Assembly (NCBI GenBank): GCA_030737875.1
Contig: CM060909.1
Location: forward strand, 34,523,159-34,587,158
Origin: Allium sativum
Taxonomy: Eukaryota > Streptophyta > Magnoliopsida > Asparagales > Amaryllidaceae
Length of the DNA: 64,000 nt
Direction: 5' to 3'
Shown here: piece by piece, positions 46,485 to 59,755 of the stretch
Numbering within the stretch: position 1 is the stretch's first letter
How the letters are laid out: each line of letters opens with the position of its first letter
The notes under the pieces: generated by a model
Told to the model about the DNA's origin: nothing
Seen by the model: only the letters and a program-made list of their open reading frames with translations
Databases searched by the model: none
Translations under genes and position numbers: made by a program

Positions 46485-46660
46485 ATGACAAGGTATGGGA
46501 CCAACTGCTGATAGTGTATCTCTAGAGGCGAATACACTGGGTTCAACAAGAACGTATTGCAACCCAACCCACACATGACCGACAACTCATTTCGCTTGAG
46601 TGTATCGAATGTATATCACCGACGGTTGGGATCAGCAACCGTCTCCCGAAAAGGGACAGC
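46485..46660 (-). other. conserved 130-bp block with hairpin, element C 3' LTR
   Basis: Same block as in elements A and D. Here the stem is GACGGTTG / CAACCGTC (46621-46643), one base pair different from element A on both arms, so pairing is kept. Confidence 0.75.
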
Positions 46661-49600
46661 ATCGAATATAGATTTAAGAAGTAAATAGGAATTTCTCTAG
46701 ATAGGTGATTATACATTCTAATGGGAGCGACCCACAAAGCCATGTTGCCAGCCCGATTTTTGTCGTTTCCCGGTTGGTAAGGCTTGAGGTTTAGAGTTTA
46801 TTTTTGAAACATCTTATCACCATTCCCTTTGAATTCCACATCGTCAGATCCGTCAGATATCACTAATTGACGTCCATAAAAATACTCTAGTTAGAAGCCA
46901 AGAGAACGGCAATTCCCTGCCAACAACTATAGCACGTTTGAAGAAATCAACGTACGTGACCCTTTGGAAATACTTTGTCAGACATCTATCCATACAAGTC
47001 ATCCAGGAACAGGATGAACCAAAGGCACTCTCCTACTGCAACTCATATAGGAATCACCCCATGGATCAGTAGCGAGTAGTCCTTGCAACCCATAGATTCC
47101 AACCACGACAGAATCACAGCTTATCTCTGCTTGCCAGGCATGGAATATTAGTGGTTCTTCCGTGCCTGAAAATCCATGGTCTTCAATGCTCCATCTCGAC
47201 CGTCTTCTGGGATCTTCACGTATTTGTTGGTCGGAATGGTTTTCGAATACAAATTCGATCCCGGTCTTTCCATACCAACAATCGTATTGGACAGATTTGA
47301 TAATCGGTGTTTTAACTATCAAAATATACAGTGTTTCAATCATGACACTCCAAAGAGTTCACTGGTTCAGTATTCAACATCACTTAGCCTTTTATTTAAA
47401 ATAAACTAGTTCAGTTCTTGTTAAATAAAAGCTTCTAACTCTTTTAATCTTTAAAAATACGATAATTGAATTCTTATATACTAATGTTCTCAAAATCCTT
47501 TCTATAAAATACTTAGTAAAATAACTCATAACCATATTCAATTCTTATTTTAATTCTTCTTTCAAACATTCATTACATCATTCTTTATTATTTAAAACTT
47601 GGGAAATTCACTTAACTTATTATTCATAAACAGCGTTACGTAATATATTTTATCCCATTCTTAAAACCAGAACTAATTAGTATAGAATAAAACTAACTTT
47701 ACATTTCCTTTACTTCGGATCTCTCGTTAAATATTCTCCAATTTTCACCAATGTTGCATTATCATTTCCCTAATGGAAATAATAAATTATCACTAATCTC
47801 TCTTACGATTACCAACTAATATCATCTTCAGATAATCCTGATGTCGTTAAAGTTGGGGTATTTCAATTACGTCTCAGACCTTGATCAACAACGTTCATAT
47901 CATCAGATAAATATGTAATCAAAAACCCATATTCCATTCTAGTCTCAAAACAAATTTCCTTTATACTCGGATTTTGTTATACCACCCCATGACCTAGTTC
48001 TTTAACCCAAATTCACTTTAACCAATCTCGTTTCAAATCTATTTAACCATTTCCCACTTTGAAAATCTTATTTCAATTTTCCCCTTGTTACTTGATCTCA
48101 TTTCAAATAACGTTAATTCAATATTAATGCTTTTACACTTTGAATCTCATTTATATACCCTGGTTTATCTTAAACCCTTTTATCGTAATCTCCTTTCACT
48201 TAATTCATATAATTAAGTAACATTTATTTCCTTTCACCATCCAATTGGATTACATTTCACATTCGGTCACTTTTTAAATGAATTCCCATTTAAAAAGTAA
48301 ATTTCCAAATTATCATTAATTACAATAATAACTTATTTCAATCATTAACTACTTCAGTAGTTAATTCCTTTATTAACTAAATTAAATAGTAAATCCCTTT
48401 TTTAAACCTTATTTAAATTTAAACAATATTCATTTAACTATTTTAATCAAACATATTAATTTGAAAATCAATTCCAATTCAAAATGGTCAATTAAATTAA
48501 TTTAATACCAGATTATCTTGTTAATCGATTCCAATTAGTTATCACTTTAAATTAATTAAAAATATAATTAATTTAAATAATTTCTATCTAACTGTTTTCT
48601 TTACACAACAATTATGAAAGTTTAACCACTCGATTCATTTCTTATTCTCATACTTGTAAATCTGATTAACATCAGAATTTACTTTATAAAATAATTTATT
48701 AACAAATCGAAGTCTTAAATAAATAAATTATTTATTTATTTCTCTTTAATAACTCTTATTCAAAATAATATATTTCAAAATCTATCTCTAGTTATAAAAT
48801 AAATTTTATAACTTCATCTCTATCGACTCACCTGACGGTGAATAAATATCTATAAAACGATTGATTTTATAGGCCATACGCTGCCAAAAAATAAACCAAT
48901 ACCGCACATTGGTTTAAACAAAACACAGATTGACTTTTCAGTAAATGATCACAAACCAAATCAATTACCAATCATGACAATTCATATATGATAATATGAA
49001 AATAAATAATGTATTTGAGGAATCCGGTTGGATCCCTCCAACCTGTTCTTCCCTGTATTCAAAACGGTTATCACAAACCCATTTAACTGTTTACAATAAA
49101 TAACGTCCATTTAACATCAACCACACACCATTCAAACAATTCAACAATTTACACATGTTTATTTTATAAACGTGACCAACCAAGGTGAGTTACCCTTATT
49201 GGAACCAATCATTAAAAAAACAACGATTTGGTATTTCACTGAGATTAAACAACGGTTTAACTTCATCAGTTTAATCAACCAATAATTTTATAACTAGCAA
49301 ACAGTTAAACATCAATGATCAGAGCACACAAAAAAAACCCAATTTATATAAAATATAAATGGAAAAACTGAGTGAGTTTAACTCACTTTGATTTGATCTC
49401 GTTGTTCAGACGGTTGATTTTAATTAAATTAAATGAGTGTTTAATCTAATTAAAAATCCAGTTGATTCCAGACTTGTCCAATTCTGTCTCTGTCAGTTCC
49501 AAAATATAGAGTCTGTTCATATAGTCCCGACATCTCCGGTTTGGTCCAATTCTGGTAATATTTGCATGACATGTAAATATTACAATCATATGGTTTTATT

Positions 49601-49814
49601 ATATTATTGTCGTCGTTAATTAATTAATTAGTATAAACTAATTACATTGATGTTTATTATAGTTGATCAATTCTTGTTTCGTACTTGCACTTGTTCTCGC
49701 GTTTCAAGTAGTCAAGCATCTCCGAAGGCCTGTACAAAAATGACGTTACAGTTAATATGAATTACCAAACTAATTAATTATCAATTAAATGTTGCTTACA
49801 AATTTTATTACTTT

Positions 49815-49845
<31 letters not shown>

Positions 49846-50976
49846 AACAGGCCAGTTATTATTATCATTTCCCATTTGTTTAAACTGAGTTTCCTTTCTT
49901 ACACTGATGAAACTAACCATTTAACCATGCTATAAACTAATTACTTTCTTAACCGTTTATTTGGTCAACTAAAGCGCTATTAGAACTTAATCACATAAAA
50001 ACATTGACCGGTTATTACCCTTTTCCCTCACACAGCTATTTTTCCGTTAAGTCCAAAAACTCCACTTCTTTGTTTCAATTTCTCTTTAAGGTTCTCCCCG
50101 AACCATGCTTCGCGTCGTTCTCCAATTCCCTGAAGCAGATTTGGTTATCCATCAGTACACGGGTTATACAAATTTATTGATTAAACTACCCTTATATATT
50201 TACTTTATTTCCTAATGAATACTAACATTGATTAATTACAGTTTAACTGAAAGTAATTGGACAACCAAACCCTTTTTCCATTGTTCCAGTTAACTGAACC
50301 AAACACAGTTCCTTCCCGTAACGAAGTTTCTTCTGGAAAACCACTTCAGTGTTTACTGCAAATGTTAAAACATAGGTAACCAATTAATAATCCCTTAGTT
50401 CGGTAATGGATTAAAGTTTTTACTGGAACCAAAGTTCGGTCATCATTTTGGTGCTTCAGCCAAGAACGAGACTAGTTCCTTCCTCTTATCCCATTGCGAT
50501 CTGCTCTCGTTCGTTTCTGCCAATCTCCCAGTGTATACACGTGATTTCCGCTTTGGCACCGTCGTTTACAACCCCTTTGAGAAACCAGAACCTCGCTCCA
50601 TCAAAGAAGGTGTTGCCGCCCTCCACCGCAGTTGCTCTGACGTCCATCCAAGACCATTAACGTGTTCGCCTTTCCTCCGCCGAGCCACGTGCCTTTTATC
50701 ACACCATTCGAACACATCCTCCGCCCTCAGGAGCCCTTTAAACCGCAAGTACTTCGATGTAAAAATCTGGACAGTCCAGATCGCAAAATGCCATCATCAC
50801 CGGATTTAAATGCAGAGCTCGATCAACTCATTATTTCGGTGATTTGAGTTCCTCAAATTAGTGTATGGATCATCAGAAACAAATAGAGGAGAAGGATTGG
50901 TGTTATGGTTCGTTGATTAAATTAGTGGCGCCGCGGTTTTTATCAGAAAATATTAGGGTTTGGCACTTAGTAAGGG

Positions 50977-50984
50977 TATATATA
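50977..50984 (-). promoter_or_regulatory. TATA box of element C 3' LTR
   Basis: TATATATA in a TAAGGGTATATATAGTATGG context, about 1.03 kb into the LTR. The same site is at 58716-58723 in the 5' LTR. Confidence 0.6.
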
Positions 50985-52012
50985 GTATGGACAAATATTA
51001 TTATATTACTAATGAAACTTACGGGTAAAGTAGTTGATTAAAACCCCTACAAACGATCTCTGTTTACTGATAAAAAAACTAATCTTGGCATAAAAAGGTA
51101 TTCCGGACCCAATGGAAAAAGTTTCGTCGAAATCCTAGGTCATATGAAAAAATTTCTTTTATAAAACCAGAAATAATCATGCGTTTAATTTTTCCACGGT
51201 CACTAGATAAATCAAATCAACTTGAAACTTTGAAATCCTACAATAATTTTTTCAATACGAACCCAACGGCACCAGTTTCATCGCATTTTGAGACTGTTTT
51301 CCCGATAGGCTATTTTTACGCGCACCGCAGTGCCATTCTGAACACCAAATTTGCCGATCTCTAAAAATAACAAACTACATACCTATCCTGACTCTAATCT
51401 ACGATACGAACTCAACGGAATTGGTTTCGCGGCCTGATTCGATCGTCTGTTCAAGTTATACCCAAATATCTCTTTATTAATTTAATTACGTGTTATAGAA
51501 AATAACTGGGCATTTATGGCTACCGTGGTCACATACGACATCGGTTTTCCACGCCATTTAACACCGTATAGTAATTTAACGTTACGGTTCTAATGAAACT
51601 GATTTCATCGAAAACGAAGCCCGTTTGCAAAACGGCTATTTTAAAGGCCTATATTTTAATAACGATTTCCACAGCGATTATTCCAAATTTTGATTTGGCC
51701 ATAACTTACAATTTACAATACGAAATCTGAATTTTTTTCTTTCATATGGAAATTATTGTCAATACGGTTCCAACGTGTCTTGTTTCACAGAAATCTGACT
51801 TATATCAGATCCTGTATTCTCAGTTGAAGTTCAAAACCAAATATTACGAACTGCAGCGCCATTTCAAGCTCGTTTTATATTATAAATAAAATTAACATTC
51901 AAACTTCGTTTTATTATCGAATTAAATATTAAAATCCATAATATTCCGAGTATAATATTTAAAATAATAAATTAAATTAAATATTTGATGGCCAAAAACA
52001 CGGGTCGTTACA

Positions 52013-52047
52013 TTCTTCCCCCTTAAAATAATTTCGTCGTCGAAATT
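52013..52047 (-). promoter_or_regulatory. element C polypurine tract and pre-PPT hairpin
   Basis: On the minus strand the purine run AAGGGGGAAGAA (52013-52024) abuts the LTR start. The hairpin AATTTCG / CGAAATT with a 4-base loop is at 52030-52047. Confidence 0.9.
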
Positions 52048-53457
52048 GCTAATGTAAGAATGAACATTATAAACCCATTAATTTTCAAATCTAATTTATT
52101 TTAAATTAAAAATCAATTCAATATTAAAAATAATATTTTTAAAAATATTTAAAATTTTCTAACACCTTAAATTTCCAAAAAAATTCGCCAGCACCTCCTT
52201 TGTACGACTCAATCGGCACAACTACAACTCGCCTTTCTGGGCCTTCCCCAATCCAAAAGAAAATAAAACAACCAAGCGGCTTGCCAAATAGGCTCATAAA
52301 TCACCAAACCTATATAAAAATAAACGTGTACCTTTTTGTCGGGCATATCATTATATCCTTTCCATCTGCTGCCCTGTCAGCATATACAAATGCATTCCCA
52401 AACAAAATTCCAATTTTATCCTCCGAACCAAATCCTTTAAGCGTCCAAGCCAAATCCCATTCTTAACTCAATTCCCATCCATTATCAATCTAAACTGTTA
52501 ACTTACCAGTCCAATACCATTTCAGATTCCTGTCTCATAATTCAAAATCTGATTCTACTTGATATATTATATCCCGATTCAATTTCCATTTAATTGGTTT
52601 CAATTCAATACATATTTGTTTTCACGGATTTCTATTCAATTTTGTTTTTGTTCAAACAATTTCCCTGGGAGTTTTTAAATAGTTCAGCTCTTTCAAAAAA
52701 TCAAAGATTCCTTTTCATTATTCAAAACAACCTGTTTTTCTCAAAGCAAATCAAACCAAAATCTTTGGTAGTAATCCGTCACTTAGAACTCGGAATGAAC
52801 ACTGAAGATGTGGCCAGCATCATCAGAGTTACTTCCCAGATATCGAAGTGAGTTCAATACTATATCACTTATAAAAACCGTATTTAAACATTTTTATTTT
52901 GAAATCTATTTCAAAATACCAAACACAATTCTCGTAAACAAGTTAAAATCTCCCAGGATTTTTAAAATCGTCATATATTTAATCCAAGTTCATTTGCAAA
53001 CACCTTTCCCACTTTTGGGAACATAATTCCAATTCTGATTTTAATTTCTGATTTAATAAATCTGCTTTTATATTATACGAATTCTAATTGGTTATTTATA
53101 TAACCATTTCAATTATAATCAACCAGTACATCCAATATACTATAATACTTCAAATACTAATCATTTTTTATATTAAAGTATGATTTGGGTAAAATTATTT
53201 CATTTACCCTCTTTCAAATCATACTGCGTCGGTTTATCGTACTTGAGTGTTTAGAAACCCCTATCGATACAGTGAATTAAACTGATTGACCAGAACTCAT
53301 AAACAACTCAACCAATAAATCTTCACAATATAAAACAGTTTTTATAAAATCTACAAATACGTTCACTTGTATATATATACTCAACTCAATCTAGGGTGTT
53401 GCTAACCCCATCTCTGTTGAGTCACGCCACAGAGCCAAGGTAATCACTTAACCTTCA

Positions 53458-53469
53458 GCTCTGATACCA
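53458..53469 (-). promoter_or_regulatory. element C primer-binding site (tRNA-iMet)
   Basis: Minus-strand TGGTATCAGAGC starts one base after the 5' LTR end at 53471. Confidence 0.92.
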
Positions 53470-56400
53470 CTGTAACGACCCAAGGAATTCCGGCCCCGAA
53501 AAACGACATAAATATCCTTACCGTAACTCATGCCAACCCTCCAAGCACCGAAAGCACTGGATAGTTATTAGAAAGAAATTAGAGGGTGAGATAAGAAAGA
53601 AAGAAATATTAGAATAGAAGAAGAAGAAACACCACAACACAGAATCTCACATCGCAACTGAACAAAATATAATACAGAAATAAGTCTTTATTGAGAGCTT
53701 TAAAAATACTTACAGTATCATAGTACATCACACAATGGGACAGTTATAATAACCTATTCCCATATACAACACACAGCGGAATAGTAACTATATAATATCA
53801 TACGTCTGAACATCTCCAGCTCGTCTCTGGACTTCACAGCATTCGATAACCTGAACATGTACACCCCGGGCTAACCCGAACATTTACAAAACACCGGGTC
53901 AGTCTGGTGAACCAGAGTGAGAAAAACTCGCACAGTATTAAGGGTATCACACAACCTGATTTTAAAGTTAAAATCATTTCGAAATAAAAGGATAATCGTA
54001 AAACCAAATCCACACATAAACACGGACGGTTTTTACCTTATGATAACCCAAAACATTTTTGAAACCAATATTCTTTCTGATATTATAATAATGTCTAAAT
54101 ACAAGTAAATAACAATCTAGTGAAACGCTTGCATCTCACGCTCCACATATATAGTGTACAATCAAAACAGCGGGCGCTTATTGGAGAGTGGATTCCAACT
54201 ATGACAAGGTATGGGACCACCTGTCGATAGTGTATCTCTAGAGGCAAGTACACTTGGTTCAACAAGAACGTCTTGCCACCCGACCCACACATGACCGACA
54301 ATTCATTTCGCTTGAGTGTATCGAATGTATATCACTGACGGTTGGGATCAGCAACCGTCTCCCGAAAAGGGACAGCATCGAATATAGATTTAAGAAGTAA
54401 ATAGGAATTTCTATAGATAGGTGATTATACACCCTAATAGGAGTGGCCCACATAGCCATGCTGCCAACCCGATTTTTGTCATTTCCCGGTTGGTAAGGCT
54501 TGAGGTTTAGAGTTTATTTTTGAAACATCTGATCACCGTTCCCTTTGAATGCCACAACGTCAGATCCATCAGATATCACTATCCACAAAAATACTCTAGT
54601 TAGAAGCTAAGAGAACGGCAATTCCCCGCCAACAACTATAGCATGTTTGAAAAAACCAACGTACGTGACCCTTTGGAAATACTATGTCAGACATCCATCC
54701 ATGCATGTCATCCAGGAACAGGATGAACCGAAGGCACTCTCCTACTGTATCTCATATAGGAATCACCCCATGGATCAGTAGCGAGTAGTCCTTGCAACCC
54801 GTAGATTCCAACCACGACAGAATCACAGCTTATCTCTGCTTGCCAGGCAGAGAATATTAGTGGTTCTTCCGTGCATGAAAATCCATGGTCTTCAGTGCTC
54901 CATCTCGACCATCTTCTGAGATCTTCACGTATTTGTTGGTCTAAATGGTTTTCGAATATAAATTTGATTCCGGTCTTTCCATACCAACAATCGTATTGGA
55001 CAAATTTGATAGTCGGTGTTTTAACTATCAAAATATACAGTGTTTCAATCATGACACTCCAAAGAGTTCACTGGTTCAGTATTAGACATCACTTGGCCTT
55101 TTATTTAAAATAAACTAGTTCACTTCTTGTTAAATAAAAGCTTCTAACTCTTTTAATCATTAAAAATACGATAATTGAATTCTTATATACTAACGTTCTC
55201 AAAATCCTTTCTATATAATACTTAGTAAAATAACTCATAACCATATTCAATTCTTATTTTAATTCTTCATTCAAACATTCATTACATCATTCTTTATTAT
55301 TTAAAACTTGGGAAATTCACTTAACTTTTTATTCATAAACAGCGTTACCTAATATATTTTATCCCGTTCTTAAAACCAGAACTAATTAGTATAGAATAAA
55401 ACTACTTTACATTTCCTTTACTTCGGATCTCTCATTAAATATTTTCCAATTTTCACCAATGTTGCATTATCATTTCCCTAATGGAAATAATAAATTATCG
55501 CTAATCTCTCTTACGATTACCAACTAATATTATCTTCAGATAATCCTGATGTCGTTCAAGTTGGGCTTATTTTAATTACCTCTCAGACATTGATCAACAA
55601 CGTTCATATCCTCAGATAAATATAAGTTGTAATCAAAAACCCATATTTCATTCCAGTCTCAAAACAAATTTCCTTTTTACTCGGATTTTGTTATACCACC
55701 CCATGACCTAGTTCTTTAACCCAAATTCACTTTTACCAATCTCCTTTCAAATCTGTTTAAGCATTTCCCACTTTGAAAATCTTATTTCAATTTTCCCCTT
55801 GTTACTTGATCTCATTTCAAATAATGTTAATTCAATATTAATGCTTTTACACTTTGAATCTCATTTATATACCTTGGTTTATCTTAAACCCTTTTATCGT
55901 AATCTCCTTTCGCTTAATTCATATAATTAAGTAACATTTATTTCCTTTCACCATCCAATTGGATTACATTTCACATTCGGTCACTTTTTAAATGAATTCC
56001 CATTTAAAAAGTAAATTTCCAAATTATCATTAATTACAATAATAACTTATTTCAATCATTAACTACTATAGTAGTTAATTCCTTTATTAACTAAATTAAA
56101 TAGTAAATCCCTTTTTTAAACCTTATTTAAATTTAAACAATATTCATTTAACTATTTTAATCAAATATATTAATTTGAAAATCAATTCCAATTCAAAACG
56201 GTCGATTTAATTAACTCAAAACTCAATTATCTCGTTAATCGATTCCAATTAGTTGTCACTTTAAATTAATTAAAAATATATTAATTTAAATAATTTCTAT
56301 CTAACTGTTTTCTTTACACAACAATTATCAAAGTTTAACCACTCGATTCATTTCTTATTCTCATACTTGTAAATCTGATTAACATTCGAATTTACTTTAT

Positions 56401-57534
56401 AAAATAATTTACTAACAAATCGAAGTCTTAAATAAAATATTTATTTATTTCTCTTTAATAACTCTTACCCCAAATAATGTATTTCAAAATATATCTCTAG
56501 TTATAAAAGTAATTTTATAACTTCATCTCTATTGACTCACCTGACAGTGAATGAATATCTATAAAATGATTGATTTTATAGGCCGTACGCTGCCAAATAC
56601 TCAACCAATACCGCCTATTGGTTTAAACAAAACACAGGTTGACTTTTCAGTAAATGATCACAAACCAAATCAATCACCAATCATGACAGTTCATATATGA
56701 TAATATGAAAATAAATAATGTATTTGAGGAATCCGGTTGGATCCCTCCAACCTTTTCTTCCCTGTATTCAAAACGGTTATCACAAACCCATTTAACTGTT
56801 AACAATAAATAACGACCATTTAACATCAACCACACACCATTCAAATAATTCAACAATTTACACACGTTTATTTTATAAACGTGACCAACCAAGATGAGTT
56901 ACCTTTATTGGAACCAATCGTAAAAGAAAATAACGATTTGGTATTTCACTGAAATTAAATGACGGTTTAATTTCATCAGTTTAATCAACCAATAATTTTA
57001 TAATTAGCAAACAATAAACATCAATTATCAGAGCACACAAAATAAAAACCCAATTTATATAAAGTATAAATGGGAAAACTGAGTGAGTTTAACTCACTTT
57101 GATTTGATCCCGTTGTTCAGACGGCTGAGTTTAATTAAATTAAACGAGTGTTTAATCTAATTAAAAATCCAGTTGATTCCAGACTTGTCCAATTCTATCT
57201 CTGTCAGTTCCAAAATATAGAGTCCGTTCATATGGTCCCGACGTCTCTAGTTTGGTCCAATTCTGGTAATATTTGCATGACATGTAAATATTACAATCAT
57301 ATGGTTTTATTATAATATTACCGTCCTTAATTAATTAATTAATTAGTATAAACTAATTACATTGATGTTTATTACGGTTGATCAATTCTTGTTTCGTACT
57401 TCCATTTGTTCTCGTGTTTCAAGTAGTCAAGCATCTCCGAAGGCCTGTACAAAAATGACGTTACAGTTAATATGAATTACCAAACTAATTAATTATCAAT
57501 TAAATGTTGCTTACAAATTTTATTACTTTGGTAA

Positions 57535-57583
<49 letters not shown>
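57535..57583. repeat. (AT)n(TG)n microsatellite in element C 5' LTR
   Basis: AT repeats followed by about 16 TG repeats. The partner LTR has only AT repeats at 49820-49844, so the TG run arose after insertion or in one LTR during replication. Confidence 0.9.
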
Positions 57584-57585
<2 letters not shown>

Positions 57586-58715
57586 TGTAACAGGCCGGTT
57601 ATTATTATCATTTTTGTTTAAACTGAGTTTCCTTTCTTACAATGATTAAACTAACCATTTAACCATGCTATAAACTAATAACTTTCTTAACCATTTATTT
57701 GGTGAACTAAAGCGCTATTAGAACTTAATCACATAAAAACATTGACCGGTTATTACCCTTTTCCCTCACACAACTGTTTTTCCGTTAAGTCCAAAAACCC
57801 CACTTCTTTATTTCCATTTCTCTTTAAGGTTCTCACCGAAACCATGCTTCCAGTCGTTCTCCAATTCCCTGCAGCAGATTTGGTTATCCATCAGTACATG
57901 GGTTATACAAATTTATTGATTAAATTACCCTTACATATTTACTTTATTTCCTAATGAATACTAACATTGATTAATTACGGTTTAACTGAAAGTAATTGGC
58001 CGACCAAACCCTTTTTCCATCGTCCCAGTTAACCGAACCAAGCACAATTCCTTCCTGTAATGAAGTTTCTTCTGTAAAACCACTTCAGTGTTTACTGCAA
58101 ATGTTAAAACATAGGTAACCAATTAATAATCCCTTAGTTCGGTAATGGATTAAAGTAATTACTGGAACCAAAGTTCGGTCATCATTTTGGTGCTTCAGCC
58201 AAGAACGAGACTAGTTCCTTCCTCTTATCCCATTGCGATCTGCTCCATTTCATTTCTGCCAACCTCCCAGTGTATACACGAGATTTCCGCTTTGGCACCT
58301 TCGTTTACAACCCCTTTGAGAAACCAGAACCTCGCTCCATCGAAGAAGGTGTTGCCGCCCTCCACCACAGTTGCTCTGACGTCCATCCAAGACCATCAAC
58401 GTGTTCGCCTTTCCTCCGCCGAGCCACGTGCCATTTATCACGCCATTCGAACACCTCCTCCGCCCTCAGGAGCCCTTCAAACCGCAAGTACTTCAATGTA
58501 AAAATCTGGACAGTCCAGATCGCAAAATGCCATCACCACCGGATTTAAATGCAGAGCTCGATCAACTCATTATTTCGGTGATTTGAGTTCCTCAAGTTAG
58601 TGTATGGATCATCAGAAACAAATAGAGGAGAAGGATTGGTGTTATGGTTCATTGATTAATTTAGTGGCGGCGCAGTTTTTATTAGAAAATATTAGGGTTT
58701 GGCACTTAGTAAGGG

Positions 58716-58723
58716 TATATATA
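58716..58723 (-). promoter_or_regulatory. TATA box of element C 5' LTR
   Basis: Same TATATATA context as at 50977-50984; this copy sits in the LTR that would drive the element's transcript. Confidence 0.6.
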
Positions 58724-59750
58724 GTGTGGATAAATATTATTATATTACCAACGAAACTTATGGGTAAAGTAATTGATTAAAACCCCTACAAACAATCTCT
58801 GTTTACTGATAAAAAAACTAATCTTGGTATAAAAAGGTATTCCGGACCCAATGGAACAAGTTTCGTTGAAATCCGAGGTCATATGTAAAAATTTCCTTTA
58901 TAAAACCAGAAATAATCATGCGTTTAATTTTTCCACGGTCACTAGATAAATCAAATCAACTTGAAACTTTGAAATCCTACAACAAATTTTTCAATACGAA
59001 CCCAACGGCACCAGTTTCGTCGCATTCTGAGACTGTTTTCCCGGTAGGCTATTTTTACGCGCACCGCAATGCCATTCTGAACGCCAAATTTGCCGGTCAC
59101 TAAAAATAACAAACTATATACCTATACTGACTCTAATCGATGATACGAACTCAAAGTAATTGGTTTCGCGGCCTAATTCGATCGTCTGTTCAAGTTATAC
59201 CCAAATAACTCTTTATTAATTTAATTACGCGTTATAGAAAATAACTGGGCGTTTACGGCTACCGTGGTCACATACGACATCGGTTTTCCACGCAATTTAA
59301 CACCATACAATAATTTAATGTTATGGTTCTAATGAAACTGATTTCGTCGAAAACAAAGCACGTTTGCAAAAAGGCTATTTTAAAGGCCTATATTTTAATA
59401 ACGATTTCCACAGCGATTATTTCAAATTTTGATTTGGCCATAACTTACCATTTACAGTACAAAATCTGAATTTTTCTCTTTCATATGAAAATTATCGTCA
59501 ATACGGTTCCAAGTGTCTTGTTTCATAGAAATCCGACTTATATCCGATCCTGTATTCTCGGTTGAAGTTCAAAACCAAATATTACAAACTGCAGCGCCAT
59601 TTCAAGCTCGTTTTATATTATAAATAAAGTTAACGTTCAAACTTCGTTTTATTATCGAATTAAATATTAAAATCCATAATATTCCGAATATAATATTTGA
59701 AATAGTAAATTAAATTAAATATTTAATGGCCAAAAACACGGGTCGTTACA

Positions 59751-59755
59751 CTACT
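59751..59755. repeat. right target-site duplication of element C (CTACT)
   Basis: Exact copy of 45753-45757. Confidence 0.95.

Larger units (their letters stand above)
45758..52012 (-). mobile_element. element C 3' LTR (6255 bp)
   Basis: In sense order from 52012: AT-rich start, U3 with ATGAAACTGATTTCAT (about 51590) and related words, TATA box at 50977, GC-richer leader (50830-50440), AT microsatellite (49820-49844), long AT-rich low-complexity DNA (47400-48800), conserved hairpin block (46485-46660), terminal motif (46150-46205), end. Small frames such as those at 46999-47343 and 50448-50847 recur in the other LTR simply because LTRs are copies. Confidence 0.93.
52013..53470 (-). mobile_element. 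element C internal region (non-coding, 1458 bp)
   Basis: Contains the ACCAAGCGGCTTGCC palindrome near 52271-52286, CCTTTTTGTCGGGC near 52330, and CCTATCGATACAGTGAATT near 53260, all shared with the internal regions of A and D. Frames up to 88 codons show no domain. Confidence 0.82.
45758..59750 (-). mobile_element. element C: structurally complete LARD retrotransposon
   Basis: 13,993 bp: LTRs 45758-52012 (6255 bp, 3') and 53471-59750 (6280 bp, 5'), a 1458-bp internal region, PBS, PPT and perfect target duplication. LTR ends are TGTAACGACCCG and GGGTCGTTACA in the element's sense. No part of the internal region resembles gag or pol. This is the cleanest reference copy of the LARD plan in the window, uninterrupted by other insertions. 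The first ~130 bp of the two LTR 3' ends differ at about four or five positions by eye. Confidence 0.95.
53471..59750 (-). mobile_element. element C 5' LTR (6280 bp)
   Basis: Matches the 3' LTR along its length. Hairpin at 54337-54359 (GACGGTTG / CAACCGTC). A mixed AT/TG microsatellite at 57535-57583 has a long TG run absent from the partner, which has only AT. TATA box at 58716-58723. GC-richer leader about 58190-58570. Ends GGGTCGTTACA (plus strand) at 59750. Confidence 0.93.
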
